Positions 1 through 4,702 are shown, counted from the stretch's first letter. The stretch: DNA of 8,797 nucleotides from Planctomycetaceae bacterium (GCA_020426125.1 JAGQQQ010000761.1:1-8797), one strand, 5' to 3'. The notes: generated by a model from the sequence alone, not told the origin. Program-made: numbers and translations.

Positions 1-266
1 TCGCCGGCGTGATGGGCAACTGCGGTTCCCTCCTGACGATGACCGTCGGCCCCAGAGATGCGACTGTCCTCTCAGAACTTCTCGGCAAATGTCTGACCCC
101 CGAAGACCTGATGCAGATCCCGAAATACCATGGGTACATCCGTCTCCTGAACGACGGAGTAGGATCGACGTTCTCGATGACCACCTTGCCGCCACCCAGA
201 AATCTCCCGAATCGGTCGGAGATCATCCGCAAGGCGTCTCGGCAGCGGTATGCCGTCAAAGCCTGA
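1..266 (+). CDS. C-terminal end of a VirD4/TraG-type conjugative coupling protein (partial)
   Basis: The reading frame is open from the left edge (first whole codon at 3) to the TGA at 264-266, so this is the last ~87 residues of a longer protein. The visible part has the layout of the TraM-recognition/C-terminal part of TraD/TraG/VirD4 ATPases: GNCGSLLTMTVGPRDA, then a short helix, PEDLMQIPKYHGYIRLLNDG, and FSMTTLPPP. Family knowledge: these hexameric inner-membrane ATPases bring the relaxase-DNA complex to a type IV secretion channel, and related proteins occur in mobile elements without a full channel. The Walker A and B motifs would lie outside the window, so the ATPase itself is not seen. 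A GTG at 9 and an ATG at 12 fall inside the conserved block and are not starts. The family call is fairly firm; whether the protein is functional cannot be judged. Confidence 0.72.
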   Translation, partial: AGVMGNCGSLLTMTVGPRDATVLSELLGKCLTPEDLMQIPKYHGYIRLLNDGVGSTFSMTTLPPPRNLPNRSEIIRKASRQRYAVKA

Positions 267-319
267 AATTCCCGTGAAATCGTCTCGGCGAATTCTGATT
301 TTGCTCGTAAGATGTCCCC

Positions 320-568
320 ATGATCAAGCTGACAGCGGAACAACTCGACGAACTCCACAAGCAAGAGGACCAACCCTTGCGACTCGTAGATCCGACGACC
401 AACAAGGTCTATTTCGTCATCGCCAGCGATCTCTTTGATCAGGTTCTCTCAATGATTGATGAGACGAATTTCGACATCGCCGAAACCTACGTTGCTCAGA
501 GTATCGTTGCCAGCAACACGGGCTGGGATGATCCGGAGATGGACGAGTATGATCGGTCGGCTCCATGA
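320..568 (+). CDS. Small acidic antitoxin-like conserved hypothetical protein
   Basis: This 82-residue acidic protein has the order: N-terminal helix (TAEQLDELHKQ), a beta-rich block around residues 19-35 (PLRLVDPTTNKVYFVIAS), a helix (LFDQVLSMID), and an acidic tail with GWDDPEMDEYD near residues 68-78. I recognise this as a type of small planctomycete protein that is often encoded just before a PemK/MazF-like toxin and is therefore thought to be antitoxin-like; that is recollection, not a search. No PemK-like gene follows; the next gene is a ribbon-helix-helix protein 56 bp downstream. No SD site is visible. A TAAGAT hexamer at 308-313 sits six bases before the ATG, which would suit a leaderless transcript. 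It may be an orphan antitoxin or have an unrelated role. Confidence 0.6.
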   Translation: MIKLTAEQLDELHKQEDQPLRLVDPTTNKVYFVIASDLFDQVLSMIDETNFDIAETYVAQSIVASNTGWDDPEMDEYDRSAP

Positions 569-589
569 ATTCTGGGACGAGAAATCCTC

Positions 590-618
590 TCGCCAACCAA
601 CATTTACCGTGGTAGAAT
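590..618 (+). promoter_or_regulatory. Putative sigma70-type promoter of the RHH gene
   Basis: TCGCCA (590-595) and TAGAAT (613-618) are separated by 17 bp, and TGG precedes the -10 box, giving an extended -10 look. The expected transcription start falls at or within a base or two of the ATG at 625, so the mRNA would be leaderless. This fits with the lack of an SD site before 625. Only the hexamers are seen; activity is inferred. Confidence 0.4.
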
Positions 619-624
619 GCTCAC

Positions 625-912
625 ATGAAGCTTGAAGTCGATATCCCGGACAACGTTGCAGAGAGTTTGCATGAGCAGGCCTCCTCAGCTGGGCAGGATT
701 TGGTTTATTGGGTGCGTTGTATCCTGATTGACGTCGCTCAAGGGAATTCAAGTGAAGGCTCAAATCAACAGAGGCTGCCTGATCCGCCCTTGGTTGAAGA
801 GGAAGCCTCACTGTCGGTGGAGTTGCCCAGGTCCAGTGAACGGTCAGCAATCCATCCTGTCATTCAGCCAGCCCATGTTCGCCGACCTGATCCTGTGACG
901 TTCGTCGAATGA
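625..912 (+). CDS. Ribbon-helix-helix (CopG/VapB-like) protein, putative antitoxin
   Basis: This 95-residue protein has the start of a ribbon-helix-helix DNA-binding fold: a beta strand KLEVDIPD (residues 2-9), helix 1 NVAESLHEQASSAGQ (10-24) and helix 2 DLVYWVRCILIDVAQ (25-39). RHH dimers bind operators through the strand. From about residue 40 the chain is low-complexity, rich in Ser, Pro and Glu and probably disordered, which is the usual layout of an antitoxin whose tail wraps a toxin. The stop codon overlaps the ATG of the next gene (ATGA, 909-912), so the two are translationally coupled. If it is an autorepressor, its operator should lie around the 590-625 promoter; I see no clear inverted repeat there. 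The RHH call rests on pattern and is short; the antitoxin role is inference from context. Confidence 0.6.
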   Translation: MKLEVDIPDNVAESLHEQASSAGQDLVYWVRCILIDVAQGNSSEGSNQQRLPDPPLVEEEASLSVELPRSSERSAIHPVIQPAHVRRPDPVTFVE

Positions 913-1406
913 TCTACACGCATCCCAATCTCGGCGTCCCTCTGACCCAAGGGGACATTCTCGATGGGTGTCCTTTGCTGTATTGGACAATCGCAGGTCT
1001 AGACTCGGAGCCAACTGGGACGACATCACAAGAGCGAGTCGTCGTGCTCACTCAGGCATGCGACCTTGCCAATGCCAAGACGACGCGTGTGCAAGTGGCT
1101 ATTGTTCACGAAGTCGATCGTTTGGTCTCAGCTGGAATCTTGAAAGCCCAAGTGGTGAAGGATCAAGTTCGCCGACATCGCGTCATCGGCTGGTATTTCC
1201 TGCCAGCCGATGAAGATTTTCCCGAGTCAATCATCGACCTCCGCGACATTCATACGCTGCCCAGAACCATTCTCGAAAGGCAGATTGGGAATGGCAGTCG
1301 ACTCTGTTCGATTGCCACGCCGCATCGTGAACATCTGGCCCAGCATTTCGCCGTGACTTATTCCAGGATCGCTCTTCCGGAGCCCTACGAAACGCAGGCG
1401 GATTGA
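909..1406 (+). CDS. Conserved hypothetical protein with QGDI and LTQACDL motifs, possible toxin partner
   Basis: The protein has 165 residues and no signal peptide or membrane segment. The start is set by the ATGA overlap with the RHH gene. Notable blocks are LTQGDILDGCPL (residues 12-23), RVVVLTQACDLAN (43-55), DQVRRHRVIGWYFLP (85-99), a segment rich in ESIIDLRDIHTLPR (106-119), and HREHLAQHFAVTYSRIALPEPY (139-160). The motif density suggests an enzyme or a tightly conserved fold rather than random sequence. The early GDI followed about 30 residues later by a hydrophobic strand ending in TQACDL faintly recalls the GDI...PVLVVS layout of PemK/MazF toxins (SH3-like barrel), but the similarity is too weak to claim homology. 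Asp16, Cys51 and Asp52 are candidate functional residues. Function is unknown; the coupling to an RHH gene makes a toxin-antitoxin-like or repressor-regulated role plausible. Confidence 0.65.
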   Translation: MIYTHPNLGVPLTQGDILDGCPLLYWTIAGLDSEPTGTTSQERVVVLTQACDLANAKTTRVQVAIVHEVDRLVSAGILKAQVVKDQVRRHRVIGWYFLPADEDFPESIIDLRDIHTLPRTILERQIGNGSRLCSIATPHREHLAQHFAVTYSRIALPEPYETQAD

Positions 1407-1450
1407 CCAATTTTCAGGAGAGCTGCTGTAGCGACTAATTCCCGTTGATT

Positions 1451-1479
1451 TTGCGCCCCAAGCAGCATTCCGGTAATCT
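1451..1479 (+). promoter_or_regulatory. Possible promoter of the membrane-protein gene
   Basis: TTGCGC (1451-1456) and TAATCT (1474-1479) are 17 bp apart and lie eight bases before the ATG at 1488. The -35 box matches consensus at four of six positions and the -10 box at only three, so this is weak. It lies in the 81-bp gap after the 909-1406 gene, which otherwise shows no terminator. Confidence 0.25.
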
Positions 1480-1487
1480 GGCGGAAG

Positions 1488-2036
1488 ATGAAGGATGTCA
1501 CGTCCGACAACTTCGGCCTGCTGATTGCGTATGTGCTGCCAGGATTCACGGTCTTGTGGGGGCTCAGCTTTGTCTCGACGACTGTGCAAAGCTGGATCGG
1601 AGCAACTGACCTTGACTCCCCAACGATCGCGGGATTCCTCTATGTGACAGTTGCCTCAGTCGGGCTCGGGATGACCGTCAATGCCATGCGTTGGCTGGTG
1701 ATTGATCGAATACACCATCAAACGGGTATTAGACCTCCAGAGTGGGATTTCTCGCGACTTGGGGAACGAGTTGCTGCCTTTCAAGTCGTCGTTGACCATC
1801 AGTACCGCCATTACCAGTTCTACGCCACGAGTGTTCTTGCCCTTCCGATTGCACAGCTTTTTCGTTGGTCTGCAATTGGATTCCGACTTCTGGAATTCAT
1901 TGTGACCTTGAGCCTTGTCGCACTGTTTTTCGCAGGTTCGCGAGACACCTTGAGGAAATACTACTCACGAATTTCCGGGCTGTTCAGAGATTCAACTGAT
2001 TCCCAAGAGCGATTAGTGCAAATTGGCGCGCTCTAG
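1488..2036 (+). CDS. Four-segment inner-membrane protein of unknown function
   Basis: This is a 182-residue protein with hydrophobic segments at about residues 9-30, 47-72, 113-130 and 132-150, consistent with four transmembrane helices. Between segments 2 and 3 is a soluble loop of ~40 residues with PPEWDFSRLGER (83-94) and VDHQYRHYQFYATS (102-115); its dense aromatic and charged residues look conserved. The C-terminal tail after residue 150 is basic and probably cytoplasmic. I believe similar proteins occur sporadically in many bacteria, but I cannot name a family. The gene's 3' end overlaps the convergent XRE-type gene by 24 bp. Small multi-pass proteins next to regulators in accessory DNA are sometimes membrane effectors of defence systems; there is no direct sign of that here. 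Confidence 0.65.
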   Translation: MKDVTSDNFGLLIAYVLPGFTVLWGLSFVSTTVQSWIGATDLDSPTIAGFLYVTVASVGLGMTVNAMRWLVIDRIHHQTGIRPPEWDFSRLGERVAAFQVVVDHQYRHYQFYATSVLALPIAQLFRWSAIGFRLLEFIVTLSLVALFFAGSRDTLRKYYSRISGLFRDSTDSQERLVQIGAL

Positions 2037-2249
2037 GAATTCATTGAGTGCCAGTCCGTAAATTCGGCAGAATTCAGCCAATTCAATGACATCAACTCGC
2101 CGTTCGCCACTTTCGCACTTCGAAACAAAGGATGCGTGAGCACCAAACTTCTTTCCGACCTGTGTCTGTGTCAGCCCCGCGTCCTTACGGGCTTGCCTGA
2201 GTGCCGCGAGGAACTGGTTGTATCGGGACGTGAATCGGGACTTCTTCAT
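2013..2249 (-). CDS. XRE-family helix-turn-helix transcriptional regulator
   Basis: This 78-residue single-domain regulator has a lambda-repressor-like HTH: LRQARKDAGLTQTQVGKKFG followed by the recognition helix HASFVSKCESGERR and the closing helices VIELAEFCRIYGLALNEFLE. Family knowledge: such proteins bind palindromic operators as dimers and often repress their own gene. The start chosen is the ATG at 2249. A TTG at 2306 would extend the frame by 19 residues, but it lies inside a perfect palindrome and the added residues do not resemble the family. No strong SD precedes 2249. The gene is divergent from a 30-residue lysine-rich ORF with the palindrome (2297-2333) between them, which is the expected place for its operator. 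Its 3' end overlaps the convergent membrane-protein gene. Confidence 0.85.
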   Translation of the reverse strand: MKKSRFTSRYNQFLAALRQARKDAGLTQTQVGKKFGAHASFVSKCESGERRVDVIELAEFCRIYGLALNEFLERANLH

Positions 2250-2296
2250 GCAAGCCGCCAGTCGGAATGGTTGCGGCAAGCTATTGGAGAACGTAG

Positions 2297-2333
2297 GATT
2301 TCCCAAAACAGGAAATTCCTGTTTTGGGAAATC
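2297..2333. promoter_or_regulatory. Perfect 37-bp palindrome, likely operator between divergent genes
   Basis: GATTTCCCAAAACAGGAA (2297-2314) is followed by a single central A (2315) and by its exact reverse complement TTCCTGTTTTGGGAAATC (2316-2333), an 18-bp arm with no mismatch. It lies 47 bp upstream of the XRE gene start and 24 bp upstream of the ATG at 2358. It could be the binding site of the XRE regulator, with nested half-sites TTTCCC and AGGAA. It has no following T-tract on either side and no gene end points into it, so a terminator is less likely. Confidence 0.65.
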
Positions 2334-2357
2334 ACACCGGTCACAGGAGCAAGAGAA

Positions 2358-2450
2358 ATGACGAACGGCAGCAGCAAATCACATGGCAAACCTCAGAAAC
2401 CAAAGACCTCCGAACAGAAATCCAAGGAGCCAGAAGCCAAAAAGAAGTAG
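2358..2450 (+). CDS. Lysine-rich 30-residue microprotein
   Basis: The ORF has an SD-like AGGAG (2345-2349) eight bases before the ATG and ends just before a strong terminator (2470-2507), so it looks like a complete transcription unit. Nine of 30 residues are Lys, with Pro, Ser, Gln and Glu making up most of the rest; there is no hydrophobic core, so the peptide should be disordered and basic. It is divergent from the XRE gene across the 37-bp palindrome and so is probably controlled by that regulator. Possible roles are nucleic-acid binding or a peptide partner of another protein; none is shown. The ORF may be a chance frame in a short regulatory RNA, but the SD and terminator placement argue for a gene. 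Confidence 0.45.
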   Translation: MTNGSSKSHGKPQKPKTSEQKSKEPEAKKK

Positions 2451-2469
2451 CTCTCAGTGTTTCCAAATG

Positions 2470-2507
2470 AATGAAGCCCCGTCGATTCGTCGGCGGGGTT
2501 TCATTTT
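2470..2507 (+). terminator. Rho-independent terminator with TTCG loop
   Basis: A stem of about 16 bp pairs AGCCCC.. (from 2470) with ..GGGGTTTC (to 2505), closed by a TTCG tetraloop at 2486-2489; two or three pairs are G-U. The right arm runs into TTTCATTTT. It lies 20 bp after the stop of the lysine-rich ORF and isolates it from the genes downstream. Confidence 0.75.
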
Positions 2508-2559
2508 GGGTGGACGGTGTCGTCGACTTCTGGCAGAGTGGAACCTTCCACACTGCTTC

Positions 2560-2940
2560 ATGCCTGCTCATCCTGATCACTCTCCCGGCGAGGCGATTGA
2601 AACTCCCGTCCCTGATGCGAAAATGATTTCCGATGCTCGGGGGGAATTCGCGGAAAAGACTCTTCGCCATCGGGAAAGGCATTTCATCGAGAACGCCAGT
2701 GAAAAGACTTGGCCGAGGTATCCACTGCTGTGTGTTGTTCATCGGAGAGAGTACGAAGGAGGTGGTTCTCCCTTTCTGCGACCAGGACTGATCCATGCCA
2801 GTGAACTGACAACGGTGGCTGCCATCAACCTCTACGAACTCCCTGCCTATGGAGGTTCCATCACCGAACAGGAACTGGAGCAGCGAATGCACCGGTACCA
2901 CACCATCGATGAGTTGCTGCAGGACTGGACGATCGATTGA
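2560..2940 (+). CDS. Hypothetical protein, uncertain 5' end
   Basis: The frame is open back to 2383, but upstream of ~2510 it runs through the terminator and the lysine-rich ORF, so a real start must be later. In-frame ATGs are at 2560 (127 codons including stop) and 2623 (106 codons including stop); neither has a visible SD. From about 2620 the codon use looks coding. Visible blocks are the middle segment WPRYPLLCVVHRREYEGG, a hydrophobic stretch ASELTTVAAINLYELPAYGG, and a charged helical C-terminus ELEQRMHRYHTIDELLQDWTID. I do not recognise a family. The opposite-strand frame across 2341-3009 is less convincing. The stop TGA (2938-2940) shares its last base with an ATG at 2940, which hints at coupling to a downstream frame. 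It could be a 5'-truncated remnant. Confidence 0.5.
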   Translation: MPAHPDHSPGEAIETPVPDAKMISDARGEFAEKTLRHRERHFIENASEKTWPRYPLLCVVHRREYEGGGSPFLRPGLIHASELTTVAAINLYELPAYGGSITEQELEQRMHRYHTIDELLQDWTID

Positions 2941-3044
2941 TGTCGCGGCGCTTTGACGCAGTATTCCGTCTCTGGCACGATGCCTGCCGATGGGAACTCC
3001 CTTGGCCATGTACGAACGGCTTGTCGATCAAATTGAACTTCTGA
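2940..3044 (+). CDS. Possible 34-residue ORF coupled to the upstream gene
   Basis: An ATG at 2940-2942 overlaps the previous stop codon by one base (TGATG), a common layout for translational reinitiation. It reads 34 codons, rich in Trp and Arg (RRFDAVFRLWHDACRWELPW), then stops at 3042-3044, overlapping the start of the next gene (3008) in another frame. No SD is seen. It could be a real small protein, a reinitiation leader, or the N-terminal part of the next gene separated by a frameshift. Low confidence. Confidence 0.25.
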   Translation: MSRRFDAVFRLWHDACRWELPWPCTNGLSIKLNF

Positions 3045-3586
3045 ATGGGGAACTGATCTCGATCAACGAAGTCCTGGAAGCCATCCGCACCGACTTTGCC
3101 TGGGCCGTTCAGAACGGGCGGGTCAACATTCTGCTCGATGATCCCGCTGAGATCCCTGATGCAACTGTCGACCAGAATCTCATTGAGTTGACGATCCGAT
3201 TCCAAACCAGCCTCGCGACATTTATTGAGGAACTTCGGATGTCCATCGACGAACGACTGGAAAGCAAAGATGACGATGGGAAGCCCTTGAGCGACACAGA
3301 ATGGCTGGCCTCATTGCAGGCAGCCGAACCAAAGAAGCCGACTCAGAAGACACTCTTTGGCGATGGTTCAAACCGGTCAGCAGGGGACTCGTTTCCCTCG
3401 ATCACATTGTTCGAGGTGGGTGAAACGGTCGAATGCCTCTATGAAGAAAAGGGACAGCAAGCGGAGATTCTCTATCTTGATGACGCCCGCAACTCCGCGA
3501 CCATTCGGCTGATTGGTAAGGAAGTCCAGAAAATGGTTTCTCAGGATGCAATCCAGAAAGTCGGTACGCCGGAGGAAGTCGATTGA
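3008..3586 (+). CDS. Hypothetical protein: helical N-domain, QKTLF linker, Tudor/SH3-like C-domain
   Basis: From the ATG at 3008 the protein has 192 residues; an in-frame ATG at 2990 would add six. Residues 1-88 look all-helical with heptad-like leucines (MYERLVDQIELLNGELISIN; LIELTIRFQTSLATFIEELR). Residues 89-130 are a charged, flexible linker holding Q113-K-T-L-F117, which fits the QxxLF pattern of sliding-clamp-binding peptides. Residues 136-186 (FEVGETVECLYEEKGQQAEI...ATIRLIGKEVQKMVSQDAIQKV) have the strand pattern of a small Tudor/SH3-like barrel: a G-x-x-V-x-C strand, a turn, AEIL, ATIRL and a closing strand. I do not recognise the family. The gene ends 3 bp from the stop of a convergent - strand gene. 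The domain reading is my inference. Confidence 0.65.
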   Translation: MYERLVDQIELLNGELISINEVLEAIRTDFAWAVQNGRVNILLDDPAEIPDATVDQNLIELTIRFQTSLATFIEELRMSIDERLESKDDDGKPLSDTEWLASLQAAEPKKPTQKTLFGDGSNRSAGDSFPSITLFEVGETVECLYEEKGQQAEILYLDDARNSATIRLIGKEVQKMVSQDAIQKVGTPEEVD

Positions 3587-3589
3587 ACG

Positions 3590-3880
3590 TCAGTAATCGG
3601 TCGGCAACAGAGCGGTGATCGCACCCCCGGCTCCGTCTTCTATAAACCAAAGATTCTCGTCGTGATCATCGGATTCGAACACTTGCAAATAATCTAAGCC
3701 TTGTTGTTCATCCGCCAGCGTTCGCAGCACTTGCCAGCACGCCAAAATTGTTTCCTGCGAATACATCGCAATCGCCGCTGGTGTGGCTACGAACGGTTTG
3801 TCCGGCCCCGGTCGAAACATGTTCGTCGACTCGGGATCATCGAGCGGAATCTCCTGTGATTTGAGACGGGGAAGTGCCAT
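3590..3880 (-). CDS. Conserved hypothetical protein ending LWFIEDGAGGAITALLP
   Basis: This 96-residue soluble protein starts at the ATG at 3878-3880; a second ATG at residue 21 is possible, and neither has a clear SD. The N-terminal ~30 residues are extended and Pro-rich, followed by a helix (SQETILACWQVLRTLADEQ) and a beta-rich C-terminus with LDYLQVFES and LWFIEDGAGGAITALLPTDY. I have an impression of small accessory proteins with a similar ending (LDYLQVFE...LWFIxDGE...LLP) but cannot give a family name or function. Its upstream region (3881-3960) carries a three-block element that also lies upstream of the DUF932 gene, so the two may be co-regulated. It is divergent from the zinc-ribbon operon. 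Confidence 0.65.
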   Translation of the reverse strand: MALPRLKSQEIPLDDPESTNMFRPGPDKPFVATPAAIAMYSQETILACWQVLRTLADEQQGLDYLQVFESDDHDENLWFIEDGAGGAITALLPTDY

Positions 3881-3893
3881 ATCGATGTGGCGA

Positions 3894-3952
3894 AATCATG
3901 CCTGACATCGGTCGACAGCGCAAATCGTCAATGTTCCTTTCCTTTGCGGGGT
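3894..3952 (-). promoter_or_regulatory. Shared upstream element, copy 1
   Basis: On the + strand the blocks AATCATG (3894-3900), AGCGCAAA (3917-3924) and CTTTGCGGGGT (3942-3952) occur in the same order as in copy 2 at 5923-5977. CGCAAA and TTTGCG within it form an inverted repeat. It lies 14-72 bp upstream of the - strand gene starting at 3880, and also upstream of the + strand zinc-ribbon operon, so its direction of action is not fixed by position alone. Confidence 0.4.
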
Positions 3953-3954
3953 AT

Positions 3955-4042
3955 TTTTGCAAGCCGCTCCGGCGGCTCATCTGCTTGCGCAACCACACGT
4001 TTCACGGCAGTCTCTTGCTATCCCTGCTGAACGTCGGCAGGG
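3955..4042 (+). promoter_or_regulatory. Hairpin-rich leader of the zinc-ribbon operon
   Basis: The ~200 bp before 4079 contains no convincing gene. It holds AGCCGC/GCGGCT with a TCCG loop (3962-3977), inside a weaker GCAAG/CTTGC pairing, and a nine-pair stem CCCTGCTGA/TCGGCAGGG with an ACG loop (4022-4042, one wobble pair). The strong SD at 4066-4074 lies outside both stems. It may be a structured 5' untranslated region; I cannot match it to a known riboswitch. Confidence 0.3.
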
Positions 4043-4078
4043 GAGTCCCTCAGATTGTTCCTTGTAAAGGAGGTTGCC

Positions 4079-4288
4079 ATGATTCTCGTGGAAATGACCG
4101 ATGGACGTTGTCGCAGTTGCGGTGGGCAGTTGCAGATTGTCGGAGCTGATGATGTGTCACTTGATGTTGAGTGCCTGAACGAGAAATGCGCCGATGGGTA
4201 CACGGTAGAAACTGACTCGTTTGCAGATGGTGGCATCCATTATTGGCGGCTGATTATGGCCGAGCTGGAAAACGGAGCGGAGGAGTAA
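4079..4288 (+). CDS. Small zinc-ribbon-like protein
   Basis: This 69-residue protein starts at the ATG at 4079, fixed by a near-perfect SD AAAGGAGGT (4066-4074). Residues 10-13 form CRSC, followed by GG and a beta-rich QLQIVGADDVSLDVEC, then C-L-N-E-K-C at 35-40. The two Cys pairs (C10/C13, C35/C40) suit one zinc site in a ribbon fold, although the second pair has four residues between the cysteines rather than two. The C-terminal half is acidic (DSFADGGIHYW, ELENGAEE). I know similar short zinc-ribbon proteins from accessory DNA of planctomycetes but no function for them. The next gene starts 2 bp after the stop, so the two form an operon with one terminator at 4554. Confidence 0.7.
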   Translation: MILVEMTDGRCRSCGGQLQIVGADDVSLDVECLNEKCADGYTVETDSFADGGIHYWRLIMAELENGAEE

Positions 4289-4290
4289 GG

Positions 4291-4533
4291 ATGGCTCCCG
4301 ACGCAACTTTCCGTGAACTGCTGGATGCCATTGCCGATGGGAACATCGATCGTACCCTGGAACTGACCGACGCCTTGTCGTCATGGTTGAAGAAGGGCGG
4401 GTTCCCGCCGATCACCATTGGATCAGCCGCACTCGGCCATGACTGGCATCGTCACATCGCATCCGAAATTTGCAACATGGCGATGGTCCACGCCAGACGT
4501 ATGGCAACAGCCCATGCCCCAACCGACGATTGA
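4291..4533 (+). CDS. 80-residue hypothetical protein, partner of the zinc-ribbon gene
   Basis: The ATG at 4291 follows the previous stop by 2 bp and has GGAG (4282-4285) five bases upstream inside the end of the previous gene, which indicates coupled translation. The open frame upstream of 4291 only overlaps the zinc-ribbon gene. The protein is helical: FRELLDAIADGNIDRTLELTDALSSWLKKGGFPP, a GSAALGHDWHRH segment, then a helix SEICNMAMVHARRMA. The block DALSSWLKKGGFPP looks like the conserved core. No membrane segments or known catalytic motif are seen. Function unknown. Confidence 0.68.
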   Translation: MAPDATFRELLDAIADGNIDRTLELTDALSSWLKKGGFPPITIGSAALGHDWHRHIASEICNMAMVHARRMATAHAPTDD

Positions 4534-4553
4534 ATTTCTGAGGAATCAATACC

Positions 4554-4584
4554 GCCCCTGTGTTTCCACCACACAGGGGCTTTT
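4554..4584 (+). terminator. Rho-independent terminator of the zinc-ribbon operon
   Basis: A perfect 10-bp stem GCCCCTGTGT (4554-4563) / ACACAGGGGC (4571-4580) with a 7-base loop is followed at once by TTTT (4581-4584). It lies 20 bp after the stop at 4533. Confidence 0.88.
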
Positions 4585-4600
4585 CAATCCAATGGAAACG

Positions 4601-4667
4601 AAAACGCCCTCAACCAGCGGGCAACTGGGAGGGCGAGTTTGGTGGCGAGCGGGCCAGTACGCCACCG
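4601..4667 (-). ncRNA. Candidate small RNA: two hairpins and a T-tract
   Basis: On the - strand a promoter-like pair of hexamers (4674-4702) predicts a start near 4667. The predicted transcript then contains a 7-bp stem (4660-4666 with 4641-4647), a second stem of 7 bp extended by an inner 4-bp CCAG/CTGG pairing (4629-4635 with 4605-4611), and TTTT (4604-4601). Promoter, structured body and intrinsic terminator are thus in the right order and spacing for a ~67-nt RNA. No ORF competes for the segment. It sits between the terminators of two converging units and could instead be a back-up terminator for them. Confidence 0.33.
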
Positions 4668-4673
4668 AGAAGT

Positions 4674-4702
4674 ATTGAATCGAATCGGAGGCTGGGAATC
4701 AA
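4674..4702 (-). promoter_or_regulatory. Putative promoter of the candidate small RNA
   Basis: Read on the - strand, TTGATT (4702-4697) and TTCAAT (4679-4674) are exactly 17 bp apart; each matches the sigma70 consensus at four of six positions. It points into the two-hairpin segment. Confidence 0.3.

Noticed and set aside
449..850. 133-residue open frame on the - strand
   Set aside because: It spans two + strand genes and their intergenic promoter and shows no recognisable pattern.
2250..2306. TTG start at 2306 for the XRE gene
   Set aside because: It would place the start inside the perfect palindrome and add 19 residues unlike the family; the ATG at 2249 gives a normal-length regulator.
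2341..3009. 222-residue open frame on the - strand
   Set aside because: The sequence lacks domain-like patterns, crosses the terminator at 2470-2507, and the + strand frame reads better from about 2620 onward.
3874..4149. 91-residue + strand frame whose start (MFLSFAGYFCKPLRRL) resembles a + strand frame near 5955 (LPFFAGCFIHSRRRL)
   Set aside because: The likeness comes from the shared DNA element; both frames otherwise run antisense to or across better genes, so it is reported as a regulatory repeat rather than a protein family.
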